NCBI GenBank assembly: GCA_021159235.1
Contig: JAGGSF010000042.1
Location: 1-18,545 of the forward strand
Source of the DNA: Deltaproteobacteria bacterium
Lineage (GTDB): Bacteria; Campylobacterota_A; Desulfurellia; JAGGSF01
DNA: 18,545 nt
Reading direction: 5' to 3'
This document shows, in pieces, positions 5,210-13,677 of this stretch. The translations under genes and the position numbers were made by a program. The notes under the pieces were generated by a model. It was given only the letters and a program-made list of their open reading frames with translations. It did no database searches and was not told the origin of the DNA. Each line of letters begins with the position of its first letter. Position 1 is the first letter of the stretch.

Positions 5210-6622
5210 ATGTTGAATATGTCCGAAGGTGAATTTCTGGAATACATAAAAAAAATTGACATTGTCCCCCTGTATGCAGATTCTTCCTGTGATACGGATA
5301 CACCCATATCCATCTATTTAAAACTCAAAGATTATGGAGCCTGCTACCTCTTAGAGAGTGTAGAGAAAAGCAAAAGATGGGGCAGATATTCGTTTATAGG
5401 ATTTGACAGATTGGAGACATTCTCCTTTAGCATTGGCGAAGATGAGAAGCCTTTGTCTTTGCTTAAAGATAGACACTTTTCCAAAAAAACACTTAAACTG
5501 AAGGAATTACCCCGCTTTTCTGGGGGTGGTGTGGGGTATATAGGATACGATTGTGCTTCTCTATGGAATAAGGTTGCCCTACCCTCTAAGGACATCTACC
5601 TCCTGCCAGACATCTGTCTTCTATTTACAAAGGTAGTTATCATATTTGATGATTTTCGTAAGACATTTCGCATAGTTTACAATGCAATGCAACCTCAAGA
5701 CTACAAAAAAGCAGAACAGATGATAGGTAAAATTCTCTCTCTCATCCGCCGCCCATTCTTTTACAACCAAAGAAAAGGTAAATCTTCTCCTGTATCCATT
5801 TTACACAGAGAAGCGTTTGAAGAGATGGTAAGAAAAGCAAAGAGGTGTATAGGAGATGGCGAGATAATACAGGCCGTTTTAGCACATCACATCGTATATT
5901 CAACAGATGTGCCCCCCTTTGACATCTACCGGGCTTTAAGGAGGAGTAATCCCTCTCCCTATATGTTTTACATTGATTTTGATTCTTTTAAACTCATCGG
6001 TTCATCCCCTGAAGTTTTAGTGAGATTGGAAGGAGAAACCATTGAAACCTCGCCTATTGCAGGCACCCGTCGCAGAGGCAAAACAAAAAAAGAAGATGAA
6101 AAACTGGAAGAAGAACTCCTTCAGGATGAGAAAGAAAAAGCCGAGCACCTGATGCTTGTTGACCTGGCAAGAAATGATGTGGGAAGAGTAGCGAAAACAG
6201 GAACTGTAAGGGTAGAGAATTTCATGCATGTAGAGAAATTTTCAAAGGTTATGCACATCGTTTCCGATATTAAGGCAAAAATAGAAGAAGATAAAGATAT
6301 GTTTGATGTGTTTAGATCCTGTTTCCCTGCAGGAACGGTGTCCGGTGCACCAAAGGTGAGGGCAATGCAAATAATTGCAAGCTTAGAAAAGGTAAGAAGA
6401 GGCCCTTACGCCGGCAGTGTGGGTTACTTTGGATACGATGGAAATATGGATATGTGCATCACCATACGCACCATTGTATGGAAAGAAAATAAAGCATTTG
6501 TGGGTGTGGGTGCAGGCATCGTTTATGATTCCCTCCCCCGGAGGGAATATGAAGAAACAATGGAAAAGGCATCTGCCTGCATCAATGCGTTAAGAGGTGA
6601 AAATGATATTGGTGATAGATAA
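5210..6622 (+). CDS. trpE: Anthranilate synthase component I
   Basis: Chorismate-binding subunit (470 aa) that with TrpG makes anthranilate from chorismate and glutamine, the first committed step to tryptophan. The N-terminal domain has LLES (47-50) followed by WGRYSFIG (57-64), the region that binds Trp for feedback inhibition. The C-terminal chorismate-binding domain shows SPEVLVRLEG, PIAGTRRRG, LVDLARNDVGRV, FPAGTVSGAPKVRAM and GAGIVYDS. PIAGT is typical of anthranilate rather than aminodeoxychorismate synthases. I chose ATG 5210 because GGAG (5201-5204) is correctly spaced. A start at 5153 would lie inside the attenuator terminators. Its expression depends on read-through of both terminators. 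The 3' end overlaps trpG by 20 bp. Confidence 0.97.
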   Translation: MLNMSEGEFLEYIKKIDIVPLYADSSCDTDTPISIYLKLKDYGACYLLESVEKSKRWGRYSFIGFDRLETFSFSIGEDEKPLSLLKDRHFSKKTLKLKELPRFSGGGVGYIGYDCASLWNKVALPSKDIYLLPDICLLFTKVVIIFDDFRKTFRIVYNAMQPQDYKKAEQMIGKILSLIRRPFFYNQRKGKSSPVSILHREAFEEMVRKAKRCIGDGEIIQAVLAHHIVYSTDVPPFDIYRALRRSNPSPYMFYIDFDSFKLIGSSPEVLVRLEGETIETSPIAGTRRRGKTKKEDEKLEEELLQDEKEKAEHLMLVDLARNDVGRVAKTGTVRVENFMHVEKFSKVMHIVSDIKAKIEEDKDMFDVFRSCFPAGTVSGAPKVRAMQIIASLEKVRRGPYAGSVGYFGYDGNMDMCITIRTIVWKENKAFVGVGAGIVYDSLPRREYEETMEKASACINALRGENDIGDR

Positions 6623-7169
6623 TTATGATTCTTTTACCTACAACCTGGTTCATCTTTTAAGAGAAATGAGGAGAGATGTAAATGTCATCCCCAACGATGA
6701 AAAGGATTACATTCGGTGGGTAGAAAAAAGTAAAGCTGTATTCATCTCTCCCGGTCCCTCTACTCCTGAAAATGCAGGAATAAGTATGGATGTAGTGAGG
6801 AGGTTTTACAAGACAAAACCTATATTCGGGGTGTGTCTGGGTCACCAGGTAATTGCCTATAACTTTGGAGGAAAGATTGCGAGAGCAAGAAAAATCATGC
6901 ATGGAAAAACATCTCTTATCTATCATTCAGATAAATGCATTTTTAAAAATATACCCTCTCCCTTTGTTGCTGTCAGATATCACTCCCTTTCTGTAAGCAA
7001 AGAGAATTTTCCCTTGGAGCTGGAGATTTTGGCCAGAAGTGGAGATGAAGAGATCATGTCTATCAGACATAAGAATTTTCCCCTGTATGGAGTTCAGTTT
7101 CATCCGGAGTCCATCCTTACAGAGTATGGTGAAACGTTAATCTATAATTTTTTAGAGGAGGTAAGATAA
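6603..7169 (+). CDS. trpG: Anthranilate synthase component II, glutamine amidotransferase
   Basis: A 188-aa class I glutamine amidotransferase that supplies ammonia to TrpE. It begins with the family signature NYDSFTYNLVHLL. ISPGPSTPENAG and GVCLGHQ follow, the latter with nucleophile Cys78. His167 and Glu169 in VQFHPES complete the catalytic triad. I chose ATG 6603, preceded by AGAGGTG; an in-frame GTG at 6597 is possible but has no ribosome-binding site. The gene starts inside the end of trpE, so translation is probably coupled. In some bacteria such a subunit also serves PabB; no pabB is seen here. Confidence 0.96.
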   Translation: MILVIDNYDSFTYNLVHLLREMRRDVNVIPNDEKDYIRWVEKSKAVFISPGPSTPENAGISMDVVRRFYKTKPIFGVCLGHQVIAYNFGGKIARARKIMHGKTSLIYHSDKCIFKNIPSPFVAVRYHSLSVSKENFPLELEILARSGDEEIMSIRHKNFPLYGVQFHPESILTEYGETLIYNFLEEVR

Positions 7170-8176
7170 TGCTGAGTAAACTGGTGCAGGGAGAAAATAT
7201 AAAAAAGGAGGAGATAAAATCGTTTCTGAAAGACTACCTTGAGGAGAGGAAAACAGAGGCAGAAATGGCCTCTTTCCTTACAGCTTTGCGAATGCGAGGG
7301 GAAACGGCAGAAGAGATTGCAGCCTGCATAGAGATAATGGACGAGGTGGCTATACATCTAAGTTTAGACGATGAGATAAGGGAAAACACCATAGATACCT
7401 GCGGCACGGGTGGCGATGAAAAGGGAACATTTAACATTTCTACAGCCTGTGCCTTTATAGTAGCAGGAGCCGGTGTGTATGTGGCAAAACACGGAAACAG
7501 AGCAGTATCCAGCAGATGCGGCAGTGCGGATGTGCTTGAGGCCTCAGGTATAAACATAAACATAGAAAAGAAGAAGGCAGAAAAAATACTGAAACAGGCA
7601 GGCATAGTGTTCCTATTTGCTCCCTTATTTCATCCTGCCATGAAGAAGATTGCCAGGGTAAGAAAAGCACTGGGTTTTCGCACCTTATTCAATATTATCG
7701 GACCTTTGCTCAATCCTGCAGGTGTAAAAAAACAGCTTATCGGCGTACCCTCTCAAGCAATGATGGATACCCTATCGGCTGTAATCAAACTCCTGGGGAA
7801 TAGAAGGATAATGTTAGTAAACAGTATGGATGGCCTGGATGAGGTGAGTGTATGTGCAGATACATATATTTCCGATGTAAATGGTATGTTTATAAAGAAG
7901 TATACCATCTCTCCCGAGGATTTTGGTATAAAGAGATACAGTTCAGATGCCTTAAGAGGTGGAGATGTAGAAGAAAACAGGTCTATTATGATGGATATTT
8001 TAAATAACAAAGACGGTGCATATAGAGATGCAGCTTTAATAAATGCGAGCGCTGCACTCATTGCAGCAGGAAGGGCAAAAGATCTAAAGGAGGGATACAA
8101 AATGGCAGAATTTTCCCTTGCAAGCGGTAAAGCAAAGCAAAAGTTTGAACTATTGAGGAAATTGAGCAATGACTAA
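7169..8176 (+). CDS. trpD: Anthranilate phosphoribosyltransferase
   Basis: 335 residues, normal family length. It transfers phosphoribose from PRPP to anthranilate, the second pathway step. Key motifs are the PRPP-binding DTCGTGGD (76-83), KHGNRAVSSRCGSADVLE (107-124), and HPAMKKIARVRKALGFRT with FNIIGPLLNPAG further on. It is a stand-alone enzyme with no amidotransferase fusion. GAGG lies upstream, and the ATG shares one base with the trpG stop (TAATG), so translation is coupled. Its other end overlaps trpF by 8 bp. Confidence 0.97.
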   Translation: MLSKLVQGENIKKEEIKSFLKDYLEERKTEAEMASFLTALRMRGETAEEIAACIEIMDEVAIHLSLDDEIRENTIDTCGTGGDEKGTFNISTACAFIVAGAGVYVAKHGNRAVSSRCGSADVLEASGININIEKKKAEKILKQAGIVFLFAPLFHPAMKKIARVRKALGFRTLFNIIGPLLNPAGVKKQLIGVPSQAMMDTLSAVIKLLGNRRIMLVNSMDGLDEVSVCADTYISDVNGMFIKKYTISPEDFGIKRYSSDALRGGDVEENRSIMMDILNNKDGAYRDAALINASAALIAAGRAKDLKEGYKMAEFSLASGKAKQKFELLRKLSND

Positions 8177-8786
8177 GATAAAAATATGCGGTATTACGAA
8201 TATAGAAGATGCAATGTTCTGTAGTCTTTCAGGAGTAGATGCATTGGGTTTTATCTTTTATGAAAAAAGTCCCCGCTATATAGATGCCGGCAAGGCTAAG
8301 GAAATCTGTTCCAGGTTACCTCCCTTTGTTACCAAAGTAGGGGTATTTGTAAATGAAGATGAAAAAAGATTAAGAGATATTTTCTATTTTTCAGGATTAA
8401 ATGTCGTTCAGCTACATGGTGGAGAATCTGTGAATTATGTGTATAATTTAAAAGCATTGTTGCCAGGTGTGCATATAATAAAGTTTGTAAGAAACATGAA
8501 TGAAGCAGAACTATTTGCCACTGTAGTGAATTCGTTTATTGTAGACAGCGGTGGAGGCACGGGAAAGGTTTGTGACTGGAAATTTGCCAGAAACCTGAGA
8601 GAAAAAATCTCTCTTCCTCTTATATTAGCCGGCGGATTGGACGAAAGGAATGTAAGAAAAGCCATAGAAACAGTCCGTCCTTATGCGGTGGATGCCTGCA
8701 GCAAACTGGAGAAGGAAAAGGGTAAGAAAGACAATGGAAAATTGGAAGAGTTTATCAGGGAGGTAAGAAACAGTGAAATTGCCTGA
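8169..8786 (+). CDS. trpF: Phosphoribosylanthranilate isomerase
   Basis: A 205-aa (beta/alpha)8 enzyme that converts phosphoribosylanthranilate to CdRP, the third step. It begins with KICGIT (5-10, catalytic Cys7). [25 protein letters not shown] and the catalytic Asp126 in IVDSGGGTG follow, then LAGGLDERN. The usual VDVSSGVE phosphate-binding end reads VDACSKLE, a mild variation. The start lies within the end of trpD (ATGACTAA overlap). In most operons trpC lies between trpD and trpF; here there is no room for it, and this protein is not a TrpC-TrpF fusion. Confidence 0.94.
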   Translation: MTKIKICGITNIEDAMFCSLSGVDALGFIFYEKSPRYIDAGKAKEICSRLPPFVTKVGVFVNEDEKRLRDIFYFSGLNVVQLHGGESVNYVYNLKALLPGVHIIKFVRNMNEAELFATVVNSFIVDSGGGTGKVCDWKFARNLREKISLPLILAGGLDERNVRKAIETVRPYAVDACSKLEKEKGKKDNGKLEEFIREVRNSEIA

Positions 8787-9978
8787 TGAAAAAGGATATT
8801 TTGGTCCATATGGAGGGAGGTTTATACCAGAAACGCTTGTTTCCATATTGGATGAGTTAAAACAGAAGTATTTTAACATCATCAACAGGAATGATTTTCA
8901 AAAAAAACTCAATCACTATTTAAGAACATACTGTGGAAGACCTACCCCTCTGTATTTGGCGGAGAATGTGAGTAGAGATCTGGGGTTTAAGGTCTATTTG
9001 AAGAGAGAAGACCTAAATCATACCGGTGCTCATAAGATGAATAACACACTGGGACAGGTGCTTCTGGCAAAATTCATGGGTAAGAAGAGGGTTATTGCAG
9101 AAACAGGTGCAGGGCAGCATGGAGTGGCCACAGCCACAGCCTGTGCATTACTCAATATTCCCTGCAAGATATACATGGGAAAGATAGACTGTGTCAGACA
9201 AGAGTTAAATGTGTTCAGGATGAAACTGCTGGGAGCGGAGGTAGAGGTTGTGGAAAGCGGTTCGCAAACCCTAAAAGATGCAATAAATGAAACAATAAGG
9301 GATTGGGTAACAAATGCCAGTGATACATACTATTGCCTGGGTTCGTGTGTAGGACCAGACCCCTACCCTGAAATGGTGAGAAATTTTCAAGTTATAATCG
9401 GCAAGGAGACAAAGGAGGAAATATTAAAAGTAGAAGGTAGGCTGCCCGATATGTGTGTAGCGTGTGTAGGGGGAGGCAGCAACGCCATTGGATTGTTCTA
9501 CCCATTCTTAGAGGATAAAGTAAAACTGGTTGGAGTAGAAGCAGGAGGAAAGGGTAAAAAATTGGGTGAAAATGCCGCTACTATTTCCCTGGGTCAAGCA
9601 GGTATACTTCATGGAGCAAAAACATATATTCTTCAAGACAAATACGGTCAGATTATTCCCACCCATTCTGTGAGTGCAGGCCTGGATTACCCTGGAGTAG
9701 GACCGGAGCATGTATTTTTAAAAGAATCGGGCCGCGCTCAATATGAGGTAGCTACAGACAGAGAAGCGCTGGAGGCATTTGAATACTTGAGCAAGACAGA
9801 AGGCATAATTCCCGCCCTGGAGAGTGCACACGCCATTGCCTATGTAAGAAAATTAAAGGGAAAGTTGAACAAGGATAAAATTGTAGTGATAAATCTTTCT
9901 GGCAGAGGGGATAAAGATATGGGAATAGTGCGGGATTTGCTCGAGGCTAAAAATGGACAGGATAAGAGAAAAAATTGA
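8773..9978 (+). CDS. trpB: Tryptophan synthase beta chain (TrpB1 type)
   Basis: A 401-aa PLP enzyme that joins indole to serine to make tryptophan, working in a complex with Trp[10 protein letters not shown] carries the PLP-binding Lys88, [13 protein letters not shown] the catalytic Glu110, GGGSNAIG binds the PLP phosphate, and ESAHAIAY and [10 protein letters not shown] are near the C-terminus. The start is a GTG at 8773, since no ATG lies before the conserved YFGPYGG; GGGAGG lies 9-10 nt upstream. It overlaps trpF by 14 bp and trpA by 26 bp, the tightest spacing in the operon. Length and motifs are normal. Confidence 0.97.
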   Translation: MKLPDEKGYFGPYGGRFIPETLVSILDELKQKYFNIINRNDFQKKLNHYLRTYCGRPTPLYLAENVSRDLGFKVYLKREDLNHTGAHKMNNTLGQVLLAKFMGKKRVIAETGAGQHGVATATACALLNIPCKIYMGKIDCVRQELNVFRMKLLGAEVEVVESGSQTLKDAINETIRDWVTNASDTYYCLGSCVGPDPYPEMVRNFQVIIGKETKEEILKVEGRLPDMCVACVGGGSNAIGLFYPFLEDKVKLVGVEAGGKGKKLGENAATISLGQAGILHGAKTYILQDKYGQIIPTHSVSAGLDYPGVGPEHVFLKESGRAQYEVATDREALEAFEYLSKTEGIIPALESAHAIAYVRKLKGKLNKDKIVVINLSGRGDKDMGIVRDLLEAKNGQDKRKN

Positions 9979-10729
9979 AGAGGCGAACAAAAATAAGGGT
10001 GGTGCACTCATCATATATATAACCTGCGGTTTTCCTTATAAAGATAGCACAGTTGATATTGTTAAGGGTTTAGTAGAAGGAGGAGCGGATGTCGTAGAAC
10101 TGGGTATACCTTTTTCTGATCCCATAGCCGATGGAAGGATAATTCAAGAAGCATCTCAGAAAGCACTGCAACAGAAGGTAAACACGGATGATTGCTTTTC
10201 AACGGTTAAGAAAATAAGAGAAAATAAAATAGATATACCTATTTTATTTATGGGTTACTACAATACGATTTTTACCTATGGAGAGAAAAGATTTGTAGAA
10301 AGAGCAAAACAGGTAGGACTGGATGGGTTTATTGTACCCGATCTTCCATTGGAAGAATCAAAGAGAATACTCAATTTACTGAAGAATTCTTCTTTAAGCA
10401 TGCCGTTTTTAATAACACCAACCACCACGGAAGACAGGATAAAAAAGATTGTCTCTCTATCCTCTGGTTTTATTTATCTTGTGCCGCGCCTGGGAATAAC
10501 AGGTGAAAAGACAGAGGATTTATCCTTAGCCCGCTCTTTAGTTCAGAAGATAAAAAAATATACCTCTTTACCCATTTGCATAGGATTTGGGATAGAGAAT
10601 AAAAAAGATGTAGATCAGATATTTTCTTTCTGCGAAGGGGCAATCATCGGCAGTAAGTTCATACAATTTATAGAAAAAAATCCCTCCTCTGAAAATGCTC
10701 GCTTGTTTGTAGAGAAATTACTATCTTAA
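9953..10729 (+). CDS. trpA: Tryptophan synthase alpha chain
   Basis: 258 residues. It cleaves indole-3-glycerol phosphate and passes indole to TrpB through the complex. The catalytic Glu49 ([13 protein letters not shown]) and Asp60 (IADG) fall at the same numbers as in the enteric enzymes. [24 protein letters not shown] and GFGIENKKD are further family motifs. The loop usually VTGAR reads ITGEK. ATG 9953 has GAGG 6 nt upstream inside trpB, so the two are translationally coupled. It is the last gene of the operon, followed by a hairpin. It uses indole-3-glycerol phosphate, made by TrpC, which is not encoded in this window. Confidence 0.96.
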   Translation: MDRIREKIEEANKNKGGALIIYITCGFPYKDSTVDIVKGLVEGGADVVELGIPFSDPIADGRIIQEASQKALQQKVNTDDCFSTVKKIRENKIDIPILFMGYYNTIFTYGEKRFVERAKQVGLDGFIVPDLPLEESKRILNLLKNSSLSMPFLITPTTTEDRIKKIVSLSSGFIYLVPRLGITGEKTEDLSLARSLVQKIKKYTSLPICIGFGIENKKDVDQIFSFCEGAIIGSKFIQFIEKNPSSENARLFVEKLLS

Positions 10730-10765
10730 AGACAGTCTCCACTGAGTTGGGGAAAATTGACTGAT

Positions 10766-10794
10766 TTAATGGAGGGGATTATCCCCTCCATTAA
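10766..10794. terminator. Bidirectional terminator between trpA and groEL
   Basis: A 13-bp stem (arm TTAATGGAGGGGA 10766-10778, complement 10782-10794, 3-nt loop) lies between the convergent stop codons and ends 1 nt from the groEL stop. The T-rich flanks are short and interrupted on both sides, so it is weaker than the other terminators here, but the position fits sharing by both operons. Confidence 0.75.
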
Positions 10795-10795
10795 T

Positions 10796-12430
10796 TTAAT
10801 ACATTCCTGCTCCGCCTGGAGGCATCCCCTCAGGCGCAGATGGTTTCTCTTCTGGAATTTCTGCGATTGTTGTCTCTGTCATAAGCAGAAGTCCAGCTAC
10901 AGAAGCTGCATTCTGCAAAGCCACTCTTTCTACCTTTGCAGGATCAATAATGCCAGCCTTGAGCATATTTGTATACTCACCCTTTCCCGCATCAAAACCC
11001 ATACTTTCATCAGCTGATTCTTTCACTTTATTGATAATAACAGAACCTTCATACCCTGCATTATCTGCAATTGCCCTGATAGGTTCTTCCAGCACCTTCC
11101 TAATGATGTTTATTCCCATTTTCTGGTCTTCATTATCTGCTTCTAAATCCTCCACTACCTTCTGGCATCTCAACAAAGCAGTTCCTCCACCAGGAAGGAT
11201 TCCTTCTTCCACCGCGGCTTTGGTAGCACTCAATGCACCTTCTACTCTCTGTTTTTTCTCCTTCATCGCCGCTTCTGTAGCTGCGCCTACCTTTATTACA
11301 CCTACGCCCCCAGCCAGTTTCGCCTTTCTCTCTCTTAACTTCTCCTTGTCATATTCACTGGTTGATTGCTCAAGCTGTGCATCTATTTGCGCTATACGCT
11401 CCTGTATATCTTCCTTTTTACCTTTACCATTAACAATGGTTGTGTTTTCTTTATCTACTATTACTTTACCCGCTCTACCTAAGAAAGAGATGTCAGCACC
11501 ATCTAATTTTGTGCCTGTTTCTTCAGATATCACTATTCCACCGGTCAGAACAGCAATATCTCTCAACATCTCCTTTCTTCTGTCGCCGAATCCTGGTGCT
11601 TTCACAGCGCAGCAACTTACCGTTCCTCTGAGCTTATTCACAACAAGAGTAGCCAGAGCTTCGCCTTCTACCTCTTCAGCAACAACCAAGAATGGTTTCC
11701 CTGTTTTTGCTATCTTTTCCACTAATGGCAAAAACTCCGCCATATTGCTGATCTTCTTATCTGTAATAACAATATATGGATCTTCCAGTTCACATCTCAT
11801 TTTTCCCGCATCAGTTACAAAATAAGGAGAGATATAACCTCTATCAAACTTCATTCCCTCCACAACCTCTAATGTCGTTTCCATACCTTTTGCTTCTTCG
11901 ACAGTAATTACACCATCCTTCCCTACCTTCTCCATTGCGTCTGCAATGATATCCCCTATTTCTTTCTCGTTATTAGCAGCAACAGTAGCTACTTCTGCTA
12001 TTTGTTTCCTTTCTGTTACGGGTGTGGATAGCTTTTTGATTTCTTCCACCACTCTTTCTACTGCTTTGTCTATACCTCTTTTTACCTCTATCGCATTCGC
12101 TCCAACGGCAATGCTTCTCAACCCTTCTCTAAAAATAGCACGAGCAAGAACAGTCGCTGTTGTTGTTCCATCACCAGCTACATCCGATGTTTTGGAAGCT
12201 ACCTCCCGCACCAGCTGGGCGCCCATATTTTCATAAGGGTCTTTCAATTCAACTTCCCTTGCTACACTTACGCCGTCTTTGGTAACGGTAGGAGCACCAT
12301 ATTTCCTTTCTAAAACAACATTCCTTCCTCTTGGACCTAAGGTTACCGCTACTGCATCCGCCAACTGATTTACACCCTTTGCTATTTTATCCCTTGACTC
12401 ATCTCCAAATAATAACTGTTTACCTGGCAT
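10796..12430 (-). CDS. groEL: Chaperonin GroEL (60 kDa)
   Basis: A 544-aa ATP-dependent folding chaperone of the group I type, cytoplasmic, forming rings with GroES. ATP-site motifs include TLGPRGRNV (30-38) and [13 protein letters not shown] (84-96, Asp87). [13 protein letters not shown] in the apical domain and [10 protein letters not shown] in the equatorial domain are typical. The C-terminus is a short Gly/Pro/Met tail (PPGGAGMY), abbreviated compared with the GGM repeats of E. coli. GGAGGAG lies 4 nt before the ATG, and the gene follows groES by only 14 bp. It is transcribed from the CIRCE-controlled promoter. Confidence 0.98.
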   Translation of the reverse strand: MPGKQLLFGDESRDKIAKGVNQLADAVAVTLGPRGRNVVLERKYGAPTVTKDGVSVAREVELKDPYENMGAQLVREVASKTSDVAGDGTTTATVLARAIFREGLRSIAVGANAIEVKRGIDKAVERVVEEIKKLSTPVTERKQIAEVATVAANNEKEIGDIIADAMEKVGKDGVITVEEAKGMETTLEVVEGMKFDRGYISPYFVTDAGKMRCELEDPYIVITDKKISNMAEFLPLVEKIAKTGKPFLVVAEEVEGEALATLVVNKLRGTVSCCAVKAPGFGDRRKEMLRDIAVLTGGIVISEETGTKLDGADISFLGRAGKVIVDKENTTIVNGKGKKEDIQERIAQIDAQLEQSTSEYDKEKLRERKAKLAGGVGVIKVGAATEAAMKEKKQRVEGALSATKAAVEEGILPGGGTALLRCQKVVEDLEADNEDQKMGINIIRKVLEEPIRAIADNAGYEGSVIINKVKESADESMGFDAGKGEYTNMLKAGIIDPAKVERVALQNAASVAGLLLMTETTIAEIPEEKPSAPEGMPPGGAGMY

Positions 12431-12444
12431 ACACTCCTCCTCTG

Positions 12445-12708
12445 TTAATCCTCAAAAATTCCTAAAACATCTTCTTCTTTTAAAATAATGTAATCCTCAC
12501 CCCCCATTTTTACCTCTGTACCGCTGTACTTTGCAAACAGCACTGTGTCATTTTTCTTGATGTCCTTTACTTCATTGCCTACCTCTATGATTTTCGCTTT
12601 CTGTGGCCTTTCCTTGGCTGTATCTGGAATAATAATTCCTGCCTCTGTTTTCTCCTCGCTTTCCAAGGGTTTTGCCAACAGATGATCAGCCAATGGTTTA
12701 AATCTCAT
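12445..12708 (-). CDS. groES: Co-chaperonin GroES (10 kDa)
   Basis: An 87-residue lid of the GroEL chamber. The mobile loop with its hydrophobic triplet is visible ([17 protein letters not shown]), as are the conserved core [24 protein letters not shown] and the terminal [13 protein letters not shown] chose ATG 12708 ([11 protein letters not shown]) because AAGGAGGGG lies just upstream and the family begins here. An in-frame ATG at 12741 would start inside the CIRCE operator. It is first in the groESL operon. Confidence 0.97.
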   Translation of the reverse strand: MRFKPLADHLLAKPLESEEKTEAGIIIPDTAKERPQKAKIIEVGNEVKDIKKNDTVLFAKYSGTEVKMGGEDYIILKEEDVLGIFED

Positions 12709-12730
12709 AAACCCCTCCTTCAACCGTATT

Positions 12731-12757
12731 TTAGCACTCAAGCGTGCTGAGTGCTAA
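12731..12757. promoter_or_regulatory. CIRCE operator (HrcA-binding site)
   Basis: A perfect inverted repeat TTAGCACTC, 9-nt spacer, GAGTGCTAA, identical to the CIRCE consensus, sits 23 bp upstream of the groES start. It indicates repression of groESL by HrcA under non-stress conditions. hrcA itself is not in this window. Confidence 0.96.
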
Positions 12758-12759
12758 CG

Positions 12760-12786
12760 ATATTAAATTCCCTATCAAATTGCAAA
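12760..12786 (-). promoter_or_regulatory. Possible groES promoter overlapping the CIRCE flank
   Basis: On the - strand TAATAT (12760-12765) lies directly upstream of CIRCE, with TTTGCA (12781-12786) 15 bp further. The start would fall inside CIRCE, the usual arrangement for HrcA control. The -35 match and short spacer are weak, and the -35 lies in a small ATTGCA/TGCAAT inverted repeat (12779-12793). Confidence 0.4.
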
Positions 12787-12862
12787 CTGCAATATTATGG
12801 ATTCAAACCTGTTACGGTGATTTATTTGAAAATAGTGCGAAATAATGACTGTTTTCTCAAGA

Positions 12863-13612
12863 TTACTCACAATCAACACTTAGGTGTGTTTCTCTGATTA
12901 TCTTCTTTAATTCCAGGGCATTCTTTATGGCATAACCAAAAGCATCATTGTTAAAATAGACAAACACATCACGGTTTAATTTAAACTTAGAGAGAATATA
13001 CTCTGCGTCCCGTTGCAGTTCTTCTCTACTATAACACCCCGCATATAAGGGTGAACCATGTCTTCTTATGTAAAAGAACGGATAGTCATCTGCAACCTCT
13101 ACTAAATTAGGCCAATCCGATTGGCAGAGTGCCATCTTTTGTTGTTTTACCATATCATGAACTTCTTTACAGAACCAGGAAGGATGTCTAAACTCAAAGG
13201 TGTGATAATAACTATCATAAGGACGAAGAGCATCTAAAAAATCATTTAATCTATTCAGGTTACATTTAAAATCAGGAGGCAGTTGCCACAAAATCACACC
13301 TAATTTCTCCTTTAACAAAGAAGCTCTATCGAAAAACCTTTTAAGTGGCTCAGTGCAGTCTTTTAACCTCTTTATGTGAGTTATAAAACGACTGCCCTTT
13401 ACGGTGAACAAAAATCCCTTCGGCGTGTTTTTATACCAGCTTAAAAAAGCCTTTTCTTGAGGAAGGCGGTAAAAGGTAACATTTAATTCTACCGTACTGA
13501 AAAAACCACTATAATATTCCAACTGTTTCCGCTGGGGTAGTTTCAGAGGATAAAAGATCCCTTGCCAATGTTTATAGGAGTAGCCGCTGGTACCAATCCA
13601 TACTTTAGCCAT
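12863..13612 (-). CDS. DUF72 (YecE-like) family protein
   Basis: 249 residues, the usual length for the DUF72 family, which folds as a TIM barrel and has no firmly established biochemical role. The sequence begins with WIGTSGYSYKHWQGIFYP, the typical N-terminal signature. TVELNVTFYRLP, TVKGSRFITHIKRLKD, GVILWQLPPDFK, FEFRHPSWF and YVYFNNDAFGYA-like blocks (here VFVYFNNDAFGYAIKNA) follow in family order. The ATG at 13612 is preceded by AAGGTGA at close spacing. No signal peptide or membrane span. It is divergent from the YchF-like gene. No terminator is visible before the groES promoter, so read-through into groESL is possible. Confidence 0.9.
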   Translation of the reverse strand: MAKVWIGTSGYSYKHWQGIFYPLKLPQRKQLEYYSGFFSTVELNVTFYRLPQEKAFLSWYKNTPKGFLFTVKGSRFITHIKRLKDCTEPLKRFFDRASLLKEKLGVILWQLPPDFKCNLNRLNDFLDALRPYDSYYHTFEFRHPSWFCKEVHDMVKQQKMALCQSDWPNLVEVADDYPFFYIRRHGSPLYAGCYSREELQRDAEYILSKFKLNRDVFVYFNNDAFGYAIKNALELKKIIRETHLSVDCE

Positions 13613-13637
13613 TCACCTTAGTCTAATATACTTCTCT

Positions 13638-13653
13638 CGTATTTACAAATACG
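13638..13653. promoter_or_regulatory. 16-bp palindrome in the divergent DUF72/YchF-like promoter region
   Basis: CGTATTT-AC-AAATACG is a perfect 7+2+7 inverted repeat. It covers the -35 box (13642-13647) of the YchF-like gene promoter and lies upstream of the DUF72 start, where a dimeric repressor could affect both. No regulator is known; a chance AT-rich palindrome is possible. Confidence 0.4.
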
Positions 13654-13670
13654 CTTGTTTAATATAACAT
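13642..13670 (+). promoter_or_regulatory. Promoter of the YchF-like/tat/pilD/lptF/metF operon (leaderless type)
   Basis: TTTACA (13642-13647), 17-bp spacer, TAACAT (13665-13670). The ATG at 13678 begins 7 nt... that is, bases 13671-13677 separate it from the -10 box, where transcription itself should start. No Shine-Dalgarno is present, so the first gene appears to be leaderless. Confidence 0.75.
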
Positions 13671-13677
13671 AATTTGT

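Noticed and set aside
5030-5210. T-box riboswitch in the trp leader
   Set aside because: I see no T-box AGGGTGGNACCGCG-type antiterminator sequence, and the Trp-codon leader peptide with mutually exclusive hairpins explains the region.
5030-5210. TRAP-type attenuation (repeated GAG/UAG triplets)
   Set aside because: No regularly spaced GAG/UAG series is present in the leader.
10950-11825. A long + strand open frame of 291 codons opposite groEL
   Set aside because: It is the antisense shadow of groEL: the - strand frame encodes a complete chaperonin with all motifs, and the shadow protein is low-complexity and Ser/Pro-rich.
12708-12741. GroES starting at ATG 12741
   Set aside because: It would start inside the CIRCE half-site and add 11 residues unknown in the family; the site AAGGAGGGG points to ATG 12708.
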